Positions 49,560 to 61,367 are shown, counted from the stretch's first letter. The stretch is 64,000 nt of DNA from Davidsoniella eucalypti (GCA_004009845.1 RMBW01000012.1:310001-374000), one strand, 5' to 3'. Program-made: numbers and translations. Notes: generated by a model from the sequence alone, not told the origin.

Positions 49560-49579
49560 TTTTTTTTTTTTTTTTTTTT
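49560..49579. repeat. Poly(T) tract, 20 bases
   Basis: An uninterrupted run of 20 T on the plus strand in the desert. Confidence 0.9.
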
Positions 49580-50422
49580 AGCTACTATTGACGTCTGGCC
49601 ATTCCGGCTTTTTCCTCAAAAAAATAAAAGTCACCTATTTTTGATGTGCCCTTCTTTAGAGTATCCTCCTTCGGCAAACAATCAAATTAATAAACGACGG
49701 CGAGTATCAAAAAATACATCCAATACTGCCTGTAATAGACTGTTTGAAGGGACATGGTGAGGGGGGGGCGCCTGGTGGCTTTAGCCTTGTTCCTTGGATT
49801 TTATTTAGGTTTTGTTATTCAATGCGGAACTGTAAAGATAAGAAACCTTGACTTATACCATTGACAAAGAGACAACGGAATGGGTTCGAATACTTAAACT
49901 CAGATAGTAAGATGTAGAGACGAATCCATGCTAGCCTTTAACTGTTTAATAACTACATGGGTACATAGGTTCTATTGCTACGATCCAGTTTAGACGGCGT
50001 TTGGAACTGCTATCAGGTTACATGTGATACAGCAAGCACCCTAAATACTGTTAGAAATCATGAATATATAGTTCGCTCCCGTAGAACCCCCATGAATGGC
50101 TTAGAATCAAGATGTAAACACATCTCTGAAGACCACACGTATATATACAACTGCTGTAAAATTACAGATCTAAATCGGGTCACTGTCGATATGCCCTTGT
50201 TCGCCGACTATTAATTAACCAGTTTCTAGCTCGCCCCTGGGTCTAGTTCTCCAGAGCCCTGGCTAGCCATACAACAGTCTAAATCTCAGTTCCCACATTA
50301 GTTTTAGCTGCCAATCTTGTGGAGCCTCGGGAAAAAAAGGCTGGGCTCGGGATTTGTCGCAGATTCTGTGTTTTTGTTTTTTAAATTTACTATTTGATAA
50401 CGGACAATAGAAATGGGATAGC

Positions 50423-50710
50423 ATGTTGCTGTTGGAATTCAAATACGCAACTTGGGACGTCAACGGTGTTCCTGAAGAACGAGCCACCCAGATCAACAAA
50501 GCCAGATGGAACTCCTCTTCTTTTTCTTTTTCATGCTATGGAGTCTCCGTCAGACAACGGGAGTTGCAAGAAGCGTCGGCCAATGAGATCTCAAACAAGG
50601 CATCATGGCTCATCAATAATCTCAAGGGCCAAAACCTGCCCAGCCGGTCGGCCGAAAAGCATCAAATAATGGACGAAGAAACAAACCATAGAGATTCGAG
50701 CATGGAATAG
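50423..50710 (+). other. Unassigned coding-like frame of 95 codons
   Basis: The frame has balanced amino-acid use from about residue 14 onward (for example KARWNSSSFSF, NEISNKASWLINNLKGQ) and is more GC-rich than its flanks. No domain, signal peptide or splice partner is seen. It may be a small gene, a leftover exon or chance. Confidence 0.2.
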
Positions 50711-51593
50711 ATGTCGTCTTGGGGCCTTTGCTTTGAGCTTGGGTTCGTGATGTGGCGCGATTACGAAATAGCTACTACGTCCCTTGTGGAGATACTTAGT
50801 CCCACGACGTCATAGAATCGGACTTTAATTAGATCAAGATCGAACAAGCCCGTATTTTGGAGAAGCATCTATGACTCGTCCTGGTGGCAACGACTATCAC
50901 AGCAGACAAACGATTGCCTTGATGGTAGCTATATTGAGTGTTGATACTCGGCAAGATCTAAAGGGTCATCTCAGATAACTAGGGTTACAAGCTAGCCAAT
51001 GGCAACATACGCAATTATAGCCCATCGGTGTCTACGAGCCCACTGCTTAGTGGGTGCTTAATTTGATCATTTATTACATTTGATTACATAGCGCGATATT
51101 CTGACAGGCAACGAACAGAATAGCGAATGTGCTATTTTCTGCTGTTAGTTTCACTCTCTTTTAGTGCTGCAAGTATGTATCTCGAAGGGTACAGTGCAGA
51201 AGGGACCCCTCGAGGTACTTTTGCAGGATTGGCAGCGACACTGTGTAGTGCTTGATAGGCAAGAGAAAAAAAGAAGAGGGCGAAAAAGCAAAGAGGGGGC
51301 GAGTTCTGAGGAGGAGATATGAGGGGTGGATGAGCTGAAGTTGAGAAACTCGGGTGTTATCAGTTTGAGTCTATAAATACACACCCACGCAAAGCCACAT
51401 AGCCTGTTAGTTCTCTCTTCTCTACTCCCACACCGACGACGACGAAGGTGGGTAGTCAAGGGAGGGGTGACCCTGGTTCTCTGAAGCGACCATAGAGACG
51501 AAGAACGAAGGACATCAAGTTATCTTTGCTCTTTGGGGCGTGTAAAGAGAAGGTTAGTAAGTATGTCGGTGCAGAGATATCATTAGTTTTCGG

Positions 51594-51613
51594 GAAGAAG
51601 AAGAAGAAGAAGA
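51594..51613. repeat. GAA microsatellite
   Basis: About six and a half GAA units, about 740 bp upstream of the permease start. Confidence 0.85.
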
Positions 51614-52352
51614 CTCTATGTGATTGTGGAAGTTGTGTGTTATAAACTTGGTCAGAAAGAGAGTACAGAGAGCGTGAAGATCAAGTGTGAACAGGAAAGG
51701 GAAAAAAAAAAGCCCTAGTTTTTGATATGCTGTAGCACCTATTCAGCGACTAGCAATCTTGGGGCTTGACTTTAATTGCCGCTGGCGTTGTTGGCTTTGG
51801 CGTTTGGGGTTGTTTAGTTAGAACTTAGTTACATAGTACAGCTAACAACTAGTGAGTACTAACAAGCCGATCTGCACTGGCCAGAATCTATTATTGTAAT
51901 TTATTGTTATTATCACTCTTATTTTCGAACATTTTGGACAGAAAAGGAAACGCAAGCAGAGAGAGAGAGAAGGAAAAGAAAGAAAAGAAGCCTGTGCTTT
52001 CAGTGCCTTCGGATTCGCTGCTTCCGCTCCCTCCTCCTCCTTCTATTGACTCTGTTTCTAGTTAGACCTAGTTAGACAAGTCACTTACTAGTTGACCAGA
52101 GACCAGACTAGTTGGAGATCCAGTCTACCCGTCGCAACAATTCTATATATTGTCATCGGTCCCCCCCTTCCGTTCACTCTCTTTTCCTTCTTTTCCTCTC
52201 CAGGCTTCTCATCCAAGTCCCGGCGAATACCTCATCTACAGTTCCACTGTCAGCCCGCTTTCCTGTCTAAGATCTAGAGCCCGCTCCAAGATCTTCAGCA
52301 CTTCTTTCTTTCAGACTCCCTCCCCCCCCTTCACGCCAATCTTTCTCACAAA

Positions 52353-54779
52353 ATGGCTGTCACCGACGCTGACGGTGTCCCCGTCAAGGTCTCTGACCCC
52401 GAAAAGTCCGGCTACGATGATTCCGGCTCTGCCTTTGACTCTCCCGCTCCCGTTGTGAGCCAGGAGGGCTTCTGGACCAGAGTCGGTCTCACTCCCGAAT
52501 CTTTCAAGAGACGCGAGTATGTCGAGGGGCAGTCTCTGCAGCGCAAGATGAAGAAGCGCCACCTGAACATGATCGCCATTGGTGGTTCTATCGGTGCTGG
52601 TTTCTTCGTCGGTTCGGGTGCTGCCCTTGCCAAGGGTGTACGTATTAACCCTCCATCATATCTCCCATTCCAGTACTCTTCCCTTCCCTTTCCTTGACGA
52701 GCCGAGTCAGCATCACGGCGACTTCTGCTGTGTTGTATTCCGTGCTTGCGTTTCCAGCCTCGTCTTCCCACGCAAGACCGACATTTGCAATTGCCATTCC
52801 TCGCAGCTCGCACAGCGTTATTACTGTTTTTCGTTTTGCTTTCTGCTGGCGTGCCATTGGTACAAACACCGGTCGCGTGCTTGAAAGGGCCTAGCGCACC
52901 TTCCATACTACCGATGGCAGACCAAGTGGGTCCTAGCCGGTACGGTAATTAGCATTAGCATTGGCATTGGCATTAGCATTAAAAAACCCCTGGCCTTGTT
53001 TGGCCTTGGCTTCTTCAATGTCAAATCCAACTGCAAACGCCGCGCTGCCAAATCAATCGCATCCTGCCAGCGCCGGATCGATTCTTTCTTCTTAGTCGAT
53101 TGTTCTGTTTTGCATCCACAGCCGCTTTCTCCGGTTTATTTTCGTGCCGTGCTGCTTTGCTTTGCTCGCCACCGAGACAGACCATCACGGTCGCAACGGC
53201 GGCACAGTAATAGCCTCACATCGCGTCTATTCAAACTTAGAGCCTATCAAACATTAGCGCCCAAGCAAGCAAACAAACCCTTGACAATAACTGCCATACA
53301 TCTCAATCTTGACACAATGACGACATCCATCGCTAACATGCTTGCCACCTACAGGGTCCCGCCTCTCTTCTTATCGATTTCGGTATCATCGGTATCATGA
53401 TGTTCAACGTCGTCTTCGCTCTTGGTGAGCTTGCTGTCATGTACCCTGTTTCCGGTGGTTTCTACACCTACTCCACTCGCTTCATCGATGCTTCCTGGGG
53501 TTTCGCCATGGGCTGGAACTACGTCCTTCAGTGGGCTGTCGTCTTGCCGTTCGAACTGATTACTGCTTCCATCACCATCGGCTACTGGGATACAGAAAAA
53601 ACAATCTCCCACGGCGTCTGGATCACTGTCTTCATGTTGATCATCATCATCATCAACATTTTCGGTACTCTGGGTTACGCTGAGGAAGAATTCATCTCTG
53701 CCTTCCTCAAGCTCACTGCCACCGTTGTCTTCATGATCATGGCTCTCATCTTCGTCTGTGGTGGTGGTCCTTCCAGCGGCCGCTACAACGAGTACTGGGG
53801 TGCCCGCTACTGGTACGATCCCGGTGCTTTCCAGAACGGCTTCCTCGGTTTCTGCTCTGTCTTCGTCACCGCCGCTTTCGCCTACTCTGGTACTGAGCTG
53901 GTTGGTCTGGCTGCTGCTGAGGCTGAGAACCCCGTCAAGGAGCTGCCCGGTGCCATCAAGCAGATCTTCTGGCGTATCTCTCTGTTCTACGTCCTGGGTC
54001 TCTTCTTCGTTGGTCTGTTGATCTCTTCCAAGGACCCCAACTTGCTGAACACCTCTTCGTCCGGATCTTCTGACACCTCGCCTTTCGTCCTGGTCGCCAA
54101 GTACGCTGGCCTTCCTGGCTTCGCCCACTTCATGAACGGCATCATTCTGGTTTCCGTTATCTCCATTGGTGTCTCTGGTGTCTACGGTGGTTCCCGTACT
54201 CTGATGGCTCTTGCCGAGCAGGGTTACGCCCCCAAGGTCTTCACCTACGTTGATCGTGCCGGCCGCCCTACTGCCGCTGTCGGTGCCATCATCATCTGTG
54301 CTCCTCTGGCCTACGTTAACCTGTCCGATGCCGGTGATGCCGTCTTCGACTGGCTGCTGGCCCTTTCTGGTCTGGCTGCTCTGTTCACCTGGTCGTCGAT
54401 TTGTATTTCGCACATCCGCTTCCGTCTCGCCTGGGTCCGCCAGGGTCGCTCTCTGGACATGATCCCTTTCAAGGCTGCCGGTGGCATTTACGGCTCGGCT
54501 GTCGGTTTGTTCCTGAACATCATGGTTCTAATTGCCAGCTTCTACGTCGCTATTGCTGACCTGAACGTCGCTACTTTCTTCAAGAACTACCTGGCCGCTC
54601 CCGTCGTCATTGCCTTCTGGATTGGTGGCTTCCTCTGGAAGCGCACTCCCTGGGTTACTATTGACAACATTGACCTGGACACTGGTCTGCGTGAGCACAA
54701 CTGGGAGGAGATCAACGCTTACCGCGCTAAGGTTGCCGCTCAGCCTGCCTGGAGACGTATCCTTGGCAAGATCTTCTAA
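52353..54779 (+). CDS. Amino-acid permease, YAT/INDA1-type (two exons)
   Basis: Exon 1 (52353-52637) and exon 2 (53355-54779) join to 569 residues, typical for the family. The 717-nt intron has a GTACGT donor, a GCTAAC branch site and a CAG acceptor. The join restores the signature GGSIGAGFFVGSGAALAKG plus GPASLLIDFGI in TM1. About twelve hydrophobic segments follow. Family segments include ELAVMYPVSGGFYTY, GMGWNY-type (here AMGWNYVLQW) and FAYSGTELVGLAAAE. The cytosolic N-terminus is acidic and the C-terminus ends WRRILGKIF. It is a plasma-membrane proton-coupled amino-acid importer by family; the substrate range cannot be told. Codons are strongly biased to C in third position, which suggests high expression. 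The leader is long and pyrimidine-rich. Confidence 0.95.
52638..53354 (+). other. 717-nt intron of the permease gene
   Basis: It is an unusually long intron for this kind of genome. It contains a six-base repeat array (AGCATT/GGCATT, five units at 52951-52980) about 375 bp before the acceptor. No convincing internal exon is seen. Confidence 0.75.
52951..52980. repeat. Hexamer repeat array inside the permease intron
   Basis: Five tandem units of RGCATT. It lies within intron sequence. Confidence 0.85.
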
Positions 54780-55749
54780 GCTTGTCAATCTCAACTTACC
54801 TTTTTCTCATTTATTACCGAAACAATGAAACTCTTCAAGAGTCTCTTGTTCAGGGGCAATGTACACAGTTAATTGCCTTGACAGACACGGTAGTGCCCGA
54901 GAACATAGTCTCTGTGTGGACACTCTCGATAGCATGGCTCCGGCGTTGTTGTTTTTCTTCATTCCTTTCATATCTCATCATATTTCCTTTAGTATCTTGT
55001 CATCATATCGCAGTACCGCAATCACACAAAAGCTGACAGACAGAGTCCTTTGTCCCGTCTGTCTGGCTTTGCGATTTATTCATTCATATAGTATACCCGC
55101 GAGCTTTAACATCAATAATGGTCCTTGGATATAAACCACTTGAAAATCATGCTGTGTCTTGTCTCCTTTGTGTGTGTGTTTGTGTAAAGTTTGTGTTGTG
55201 ACTTTGTAGGTTCTGGATAATATCGATGCAGTGAAGTGTGGTGGTTGTAGAATAAGAGAAAGACAAGTAAAACATGTCTTGGGTCTGTGATATTTGCTCG
55301 CATCGATGGGGTATTCTAGAATATAATCGGCAATGATGGTATCTGTGCAGTAGTAGGAATGGCGTATGGTGGATGATGTTTCGATGAATCCCACCATGGA
55401 ACCTTTCACAAGATATGATAATAAAGATGTCGTGTATGAACACATGTGCAACGGACTTGAAGTATAGAAAGACCAAGGGTGAAAAGATGGAATAGACGGA
55501 AAGAAATAGAAGAAGCGTTGAACAAGAAGAAGGGAAAGGGACCTGTTTATTAGTAGTACTCAGACTCCCATTATTCATACTTTATTGTACATGGCGTACA
55601 CCAACCTGGTCAATGATGAGACCGAAGAACCCATCTCACTTTTTTCTTCCTTATATTGCTTCAGAGCGAAACAACAAAAGCACGGCTAGCCACGGGTCGT
55701 ATATGGCCATTGCGATATATTCCGCGGGAAGTCTAGTTCTCCGTATTGG

Positions 55750-55769
55750 AAAAAAAAAAAAAAAAAAAA
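55750..55769. repeat. Poly(A) tract, 20 bases
   Basis: An uninterrupted run of 20 A on the plus strand, about 1 kb past the permease stop. It could be a simple repeat or the trace of a retro-inserted sequence, but nothing beside it supports the latter. Confidence 0.9.
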
Positions 55770-56244
55770 GAAGGCTTTTCTTCTTAGCAGAGCAAACCCA
55801 CTTATTGCAATATAACAGAGGACCGAATATAGAGAAGGTTTTAAGGTAGGTAACCCTGACGAGATAATTCCGCACGCATGATGTCGATGTAAGAAAGGTC
55901 GAGAAGACAAAGATAACTTGATTCAGAAAGAAAAAAGAAAGAACGAACGCAAACACAATGCAAAGAAGAAAGAAAGGAAGAAAAATAGAGAGAAAAAGAA
56001 AAGAAGAGGACTAACAGAACGTCTCCTGTATATATACAAAGTATTACATATCCGGTTTACTGTAATACACGAACATGTCACAAGAAGGGCGGCCAGGGAA
56101 GGAGCCAAAAGGAACAAGGACATGGCTACATTCTTATACATGTCAAGTCTAGGGCGTCGTTAAAATATCGGACAAAACCTTCGAACAATACAGGCAAGCT
56201 CTTTTTTTTTCTTTTTCTTTTTCTTTATGCTTTCCTCTCCCACT

Positions 56245-56258
56245 CCCCCCCCCCCCCC
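56245..56258. repeat. Poly(C) tract, 14 bases
   Basis: An uninterrupted C run within a long pyrimidine-rich stretch. Such runs are prone to sequencing length errors. Confidence 0.85.
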
Positions 56259-58287
56259 TCGCATCTTCTAACATGGGTGAGAAGATTTCCATGGTACATT
56301 TTTATTTTGCTCGTTCGTTGTTTATTGGACTCTGGTGTCATGGCTTGAGAAAAAATGTTAGAGCACGTTCCTTTGTCTACTTTGCCGTTGGCCGGTCGTC
56401 GCGAAGCTCCTTTTTTTCTTCTTTTTTTTCCTTTTTCTTCTTTTTCCTTCGCCCTTTTTAATATGTTCTTCTTACCGCTAGATTCTCTTGCCTGTGACCA
56501 CGATGAGCCGATAGCCGTTCAAGCTACAGGTAGATGCGGAAGTTTCTTTGCTGTAGTTGGCATGTCTCTCTTGGATTTCAAGGCATAAGTTTGAGAAACT
56601 TCCAGTGAGAACAGTAATAGAAATACGGAAATAGAGCTACAGTAGCCATTAACTGCCTCCCTGGCCGCAAGGCCATTCACTTCAAGGTTCATGTTACGTA
56701 CAAGTATTCAGACATCGAGCCTGTATAGTCTGACAACTTGGACGAAAACAATGCGTGTTTGAGGGTTATGTAATGCATAGGACATACCGAATGGGATGGT
56801 TGGGCGTGATTGCATGTGTATCATTGACACAGTATGATCCCTTTTCAAACACATGTAGTAAGACTATGATGCCGAGAATCTTGTAGTTATAGTCGTTGGG
56901 TATGATGCGACACAACACGTGCTGTACTACTAGTGTATAGTTAATGCCAATGTGCGCATGGACAGGGTATCGAGATTTGCTAAAGCTCGGCAGCTATGGC
57001 GATTCTTGTTTTGGCTGCCGATGTTTGGTTTCCATTACTTGATCGATTCTGAATAACAAGGCGGCATAGAGTGACAAGTCGGTCCTATTCGATACTAGAA
57101 CCAGAACATGTGTACCACCGAGAACGATTCTAGACCACTTATTAATAGTGATGCCACTTGAGATAATGTCTAAGTTTATTTTTTATGTAAGGGTTTATAT
57201 TAACTATCAACCGGTGTCTACGTACATTTGTGTGTCTGTTGGGCTATTTTAGAGAAGTACTAAGAATCTCTCGCTTTGATGCCGTAGGCCCTGACTTTGT
57301 TCAGTGCATTAAGAATGTGAAGTAAGAGCCTTCATAGCCCGACCAGCTTTCAATATATTATTCCGTATACAGACATCTAACAAATATTCTTAGCTACTAT
57401 TCTGGCTAATACCGCTTAAAACCATCATTTATCTGCTGGTATGTAATTCCGCTCTACATTTGTTTGTCCGCGGGGAAGACTAGTCATGAAGAAAAAAAAA
57501 AGATCAAGTGTTACGAAGCGGAAAGCAAAGGGCTTCTGTCGGAATAAAAGAATCCCCGGAGAAGAGAATAACACAGCGGAATAGAGAGCTAAAAATAGGA
57601 TAATAGAACACATGCATGTTACGGTTTGAATTTCTCTTAGTCAAGAGAATTGAGAATGGACTAGGGTCTCGGCCACTAACATGGCACTATAAGAGCACGG
57701 TGAGAAGAATTTCAAAGGCAACCACGAGGAAAAATAGAAACAAACAATTATTTCTAGAGCCTCACACAGTATGGATAATACATGATTTTAACGTGTAAGT
57801 GGGCTTGACAGAGGCACCTGGCCAACAAGAAAAGGGCCATTCGGGCCACAAAAATTAGTCAAGTTAGTCATCAAGTCAAGCAGGACAAATCTGTCGAGGA
57901 CAAACGACAACATCGAAAAGATCAAAAAAATAGGCAACTGGCCGATAACAGCGGACAGAGCGAGTCAGACCCACAAAAACATCGAGTCAAAACCAACGGT
58001 AGACCAGCGAAAAGAAGACTGACAAATCGGAAGAGGATCTTGTCTGTCCTACAAGCATTGGAAGCTTGGTCTTGAAGAAGGATGTAGGGTTGTCTTATAA
58101 ATATTCCAAAAAAAACAACATACCATACATACATATGTATATTTATTTATTTGTTTTCATTGTGAGGAAGCGACTCAAGGACAAGCTAGCACAGGTCTGT
58201 GTTGGCATGGTCAAATGAAGTGCAAAGCACAACACAAAAAAAGCCGGAAATGTCGGGCTACTGGAACCTTCAAAGTGTTTCCCTCCG

Positions 58288-58567
58288 AGTGTGAGTGTAA
58301 ATCTCTGAGCAGCTGAGACGAGGCTCGGGGGACCAGCGATCGAAAAGTGTAGAGAAAAGGAGGTGGGCGGTGAGAAAGACCCTCGAGAGGGGGAGAAACA
58401 GACTCAAGGCGTCACAAAACGGTGCGTCATGAAATAAATCAATAGATGCGAGAGAATGGACAGCGACATTGGTGATATGTGCTGGTCGCTCTTAAAAACC
58501 CACGACGAAGAGGAATTTTTAGTCTTTGGACAAAGGAGGAGGCACCCCCGAGGGTTGTAGGAGGGAG
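58288..58567 (+). ncRNA. Duplicated conserved noncoding element, copy B (candidate structured RNA)
   Basis: This block is collinear with copy A (24219-24456, opposite strand). It shares the segments TGTGAGTGT (58288), CTCGGGGGACCAGCGATCG (about 58324), CTCAAGGCGTCAC (about 58403), GAGAATGGACAGC (about 58451), GGTCGCTCTTAAA (about 58484), GTCTTTGGAC (about 58521) and GGGTTGTAGGAGGGA (ending 58567). The hairpin around TCTTTGGA is kept; one C-G pair of copy A is replaced by T-A. An AGCGAC/GTCGCT stem encloses the ATTGGTGATATG region. Strand and function are unknown. Confidence 0.45.
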
Positions 58568-59989
58568 ATGTAATAGAGTAATACAAAGATTTAGCAATCT
58601 ACCAACCCTAAACACGAGGGTTAAAACTGCAGGACCAACACAGAGTCACATAGTGGCTCATGCTTCAAAATGTACACTTTTTGTTGCGACATTTTCCTAC
58701 GCATTTTTGCCTATTTATGCGGCTAGATTGACAAGGTAAAAACTTACAGTCCTGGGGCGGTTCCTTGTGATACCTCGGCTTCTGTGTTTGCATAAAAATG
58801 TAACTGAAAATCAACCTTAACGGTACGCTAAATAGTGCTTTGACTTGTATGTTGGCTATCACCAAAGTCACGAGGGGTAGAAGAGAAACCAACAAGTTCA
58901 TGCGCACAATAGTATAGACTCAAAGTACAACGTTTCACGGGCTTAGTATACGTAAACCGTATAGTTTTTGTGATTCTTCTACTTTTGAGTGTGATACATA
59001 CGTAAACAGACCGTCATGTGCAAATTATGAATCAGTTTCCCAACAAGGGAGTGTCGAGGACAGACAGACTTGCCTAAAGCCAAGATTGGAGAGGGTTGCC
59101 TTTGCCTTAATTTCGTCGATGACGATGTACTCAAGAGATGACAGTCTGCGAATGGACACAAGCGTGTGCTATTTTCTTTGTCGTATTTTACAGGCTTACT
59201 GATAAGTAGACCTAAGCCACCCGGTATTATACAGATACCATGAATCCGAGCGGTGAGATCGAGAAGCAACCGAGATATATATAAGGCATAACCAACGACA
59301 TTGTGTCACTAGCGGGCTTGCTAGGCACCCAGGCTGGAATATTGGCAAGCAGCACATGACAGATCAGATAACAATTTTCGTCAGCTGGGCATGGGAGAAG
59401 AGACCCCGAGGAGGAGAATCTAGGCCAACTTGTTGGAGTTGTCCCAGCCGGAAACAAAACAGAACTTGAATGCGCCAAAAAGCCAGAATCGGAGCTTCCG
59501 ATGTTGTGTAATGAATGTGTGCGCCTTTTGTTTCGAGATGAGGACGCTAGTATAAGGTAGATTTGCTTGTTTTCTCTAACCTCGTATTTCTTTTTTTTCT
59601 TTTTGTCACGCGTGTCTATATGTACTTCTATGGCGAGACTAATCTCTAAAGCACTAGTTATACATGTATGCACATGACTGACTTTTGTAAGAATAGTGGT
59701 GACAAGATGCCAAGGCTATCATGTCATGTCAGGTACGAGACAGGAAAAGGGTTATCCATAGCTTTTTATATTCCCAAAGCGGCCTAAGTGAGTGAGGATA
59801 AATCAAGAGAAAAAGAAAGACCGAGTCAATCAGGCCTCCATAGCATGAATCTGCGCATGTCGCGGGAGGAACAGGACAGACAGTAAGATTTATGCAGTCT
59901 TACTCTGCAGTGAAAAGATGGAAGAAAAGCCAAGGTACACGTCTGTATGATTATAACTAATATGCATCGTCTTTTGCGTCTGCACTGGC

Positions 59990-60024
<35 letters not shown>

Positions 60025-60456
60025 TAGTTGTAGTGGGCTGGCTCCCTCCGTGAGATTTGGGGTCTAGAATGGCACCCTCGCTTGTTAGAGGACATGGAGG
60101 AGTTGCGGCTGTGGCTATCGCCCATCGAAACTGGCGAGAATTACCGCTATTTAGTTCTTCTTTTCTTGGCTGCAATGACGCTCGAGTTGCTTGGATATCT
60201 GGAAACAACGTTTTGTTTGTGGATAGACTAGCTGAGTTTGAGTCTACGCCTAATTTGTCCCCCAAGCAGGCCTCCCCTCCACGAACGTCGAACAAGCAGA
60301 AACTAGAGTCGGGAATATCGAGAATGGTGTTCTCTGGAAAGCACCGTACCCGTCAGTGAAATATCGAACGGGGCTTGGGCGTACACACTCACATACATGA
60401 CAATCTTTGAAAATTGCGCACAGAAGTTGCTGCTCATGTGCCCAGATATGTACTGC
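58568..60456. other. Intergenic, no supported gene
   Basis: AT-rich with no convincing frame. A GACA microsatellite lies at 60001-60024. The right end is the promoter region of six-cysteine gene 4. Confidence 0.5.
60001..60024. repeat. GACA microsatellite
   Basis: Six GACA units, preceded by one imperfect unit, in noncoding DNA. Confidence 0.9.
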
Positions 60457-60462
60457 TATAAG
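60457..60462 (+). promoter_or_regulatory. TATA-type box of six-cysteine gene 4
   Basis: TATAAG within CTATAAGAAC, about 125 bp before the ATG at 60582. The ten bases are identical to those before family member 2. Confidence 0.45.
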
Positions 60463-60581
60463 AACAACGACATATTCCCGCGAGTCTGTACACTTTTGTT
60501 TGCTTGTCATCACAGACCGCACAATATACTTGACCGCATTCTATCTTTCAACTTACTCTCCATCTATTCTCTACCACCACC

Positions 60582-61367
60582 ATGTGCGTCATCACCAAGA
60601 TCAAGTCTGTGGTCTTTAGCGGGTGCCTCCTATCCCACTCGCAGTACAACTCGACCTGGCGGAAGCATGTCCACGTCGATATCACTGTCGAGCCATGCGC
60701 CAGTCCTTCTTCTGCCGCCTGTGCCAGCCCAATCGACCTTGACAGCTGGTATCGCCCTGAAAAACACGACATAGCGGACGGGGAGTGCTTCCAGTGCACC
60801 AAGGGCACGAACAGCACGCTGTGCTACGAATCCCATGGCCTGCCGGACGAGATCATATTCCCTATCGAGAGCAAGATGACGTTTGGCGAAGTCTATGGCA
60901 AGATCCTGCGTAGACACGAAAGAAAGGCTCGGGCGTGGGCAACGCCCGAGATGCCTACTGAGCAATATCGCCACCTGCACTCTCCTGTCGCCCCGCCAAA
61001 TGTCGGACGCCAAGTCAAGGCCTATGACGAATCGCTCTGCACGCCCGACATGGCTAGCCAGGTCGCTTCGAGCCAAGGCCAGGGCTGGCAGAATAGGGAC
61101 ATGTTGTCTTCTACACGCTACAACTCCGGCCTGCATAACGCCAGATCCGCTCCAGCGTCGGGGCAGCAGTGCTCGCCGTCTGTTTACGAGCGCCGGCGTA
61201 GCCAGTACGGCGCCTTTGCCCCGCCGCACGCCAGGGAGAAGATCGAGATGGGCCAGGTGCGTAGCCCAGTGCGATTCCCGGCGGCTTATGCCAGTGCCAG
61301 GCCGCAGATCGAGGTCGTCGCCTATGACCGTCTGAACCCAGACCAGAAGTACCGACGTCAGGGCTAG
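60582..61367 (+). CDS. Six-cysteine N-terminal module protein, family member 4
   Basis: An intronless 261-residue protein of unknown function. Family cysteines are C2, C15, C39, C47 and CFQC at 69-72; the second spacer (23) is the longest in the family. A basic helix lies at about residues 100-120 (GKILRRHERKARAW). The rest is a low-complexity region rich in Ser, Ala, Gln, Pro and Arg, which ends in a charged tail. The ATG context (CACCACCATGTGC) is good. There is no membrane segment; the first residues are only mildly hydrophobic, so secretion is unlikely. It is on the plus strand about 1.7 kb before member 5. Confidence 0.8.
   Translation: MCVITKIKSVVFSGCLLSHSQYNSTWRKHVHVDITVEPCASPSSAACASPIDLDSWYRPEKHDIADGECFQCTKGTNSTLCYESHGLPDEIIFPIESKMTFGEVYGKILRRHERKARAWATPEMPTEQYRHLHSPVAPPNVGRQVKAYDESLCTPDMASQVASSQGQGWQNRDMLSSTRYNSGLHNARSAPASGQQCSPSVYERRRSQYGAFAPPHAREKIEMGQVRSPVRFPAAYASARPQIEVVAYDRLNPDQKYRRQG

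Larger units (their letters stand above)
33846..52352. other. 18.5-kb gene desert
   Basis: AT-rich DNA with no gene I can support. Open frames rarely exceed 90 codons and none shows a recognised domain or convincing splice set. Coding-like scraps are at 39271-39767 (minus), about 40650-40810 (plus) and 50423-50710 (plus). Homopolymer T runs are at 43365-43381 and 49560-49579. A short repeat is at 46671-46704, and a GAA microsatellite at 51594-51613. The last 1 kb includes the promoter and pyrimidine-rich leader of the permease gene. Confidence 0.5.
54780..58287. other. Intergenic downstream of the permease
   Basis: No supported gene. It holds the permease 3' flank, an A20 tract at 55750-55769, a purine-rich stretch at about 55920-56010, a C14 run at 56245-56258 and pyrimidine runs up to about 56460. 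The rest to 58.28 kb is AT-rich and unremarkable. Confidence 0.5.

Noticed and set aside
53349..54413. 354-codon open frame on the minus strand inside the permease gene
   Set aside because: It lies opposite strongly codon-biased coding sequence, and its Asp/Glu/Gly/Thr-rich translation is a typical antisense shadow. The plus-strand protein is a clear permease.
55750..55769. A20 tract as the tail of a processed retrocopy
   Set aside because: No coding-like or gene-derived sequence and no target-site duplication is visible beside it.
58600..58630. AACCCTAA close to noncoding copy B as a possible telomerase RNA template
   Set aside because: It is only eight bases, copy A has no equivalent, and the presence of two copies argues against telomerase RNA.
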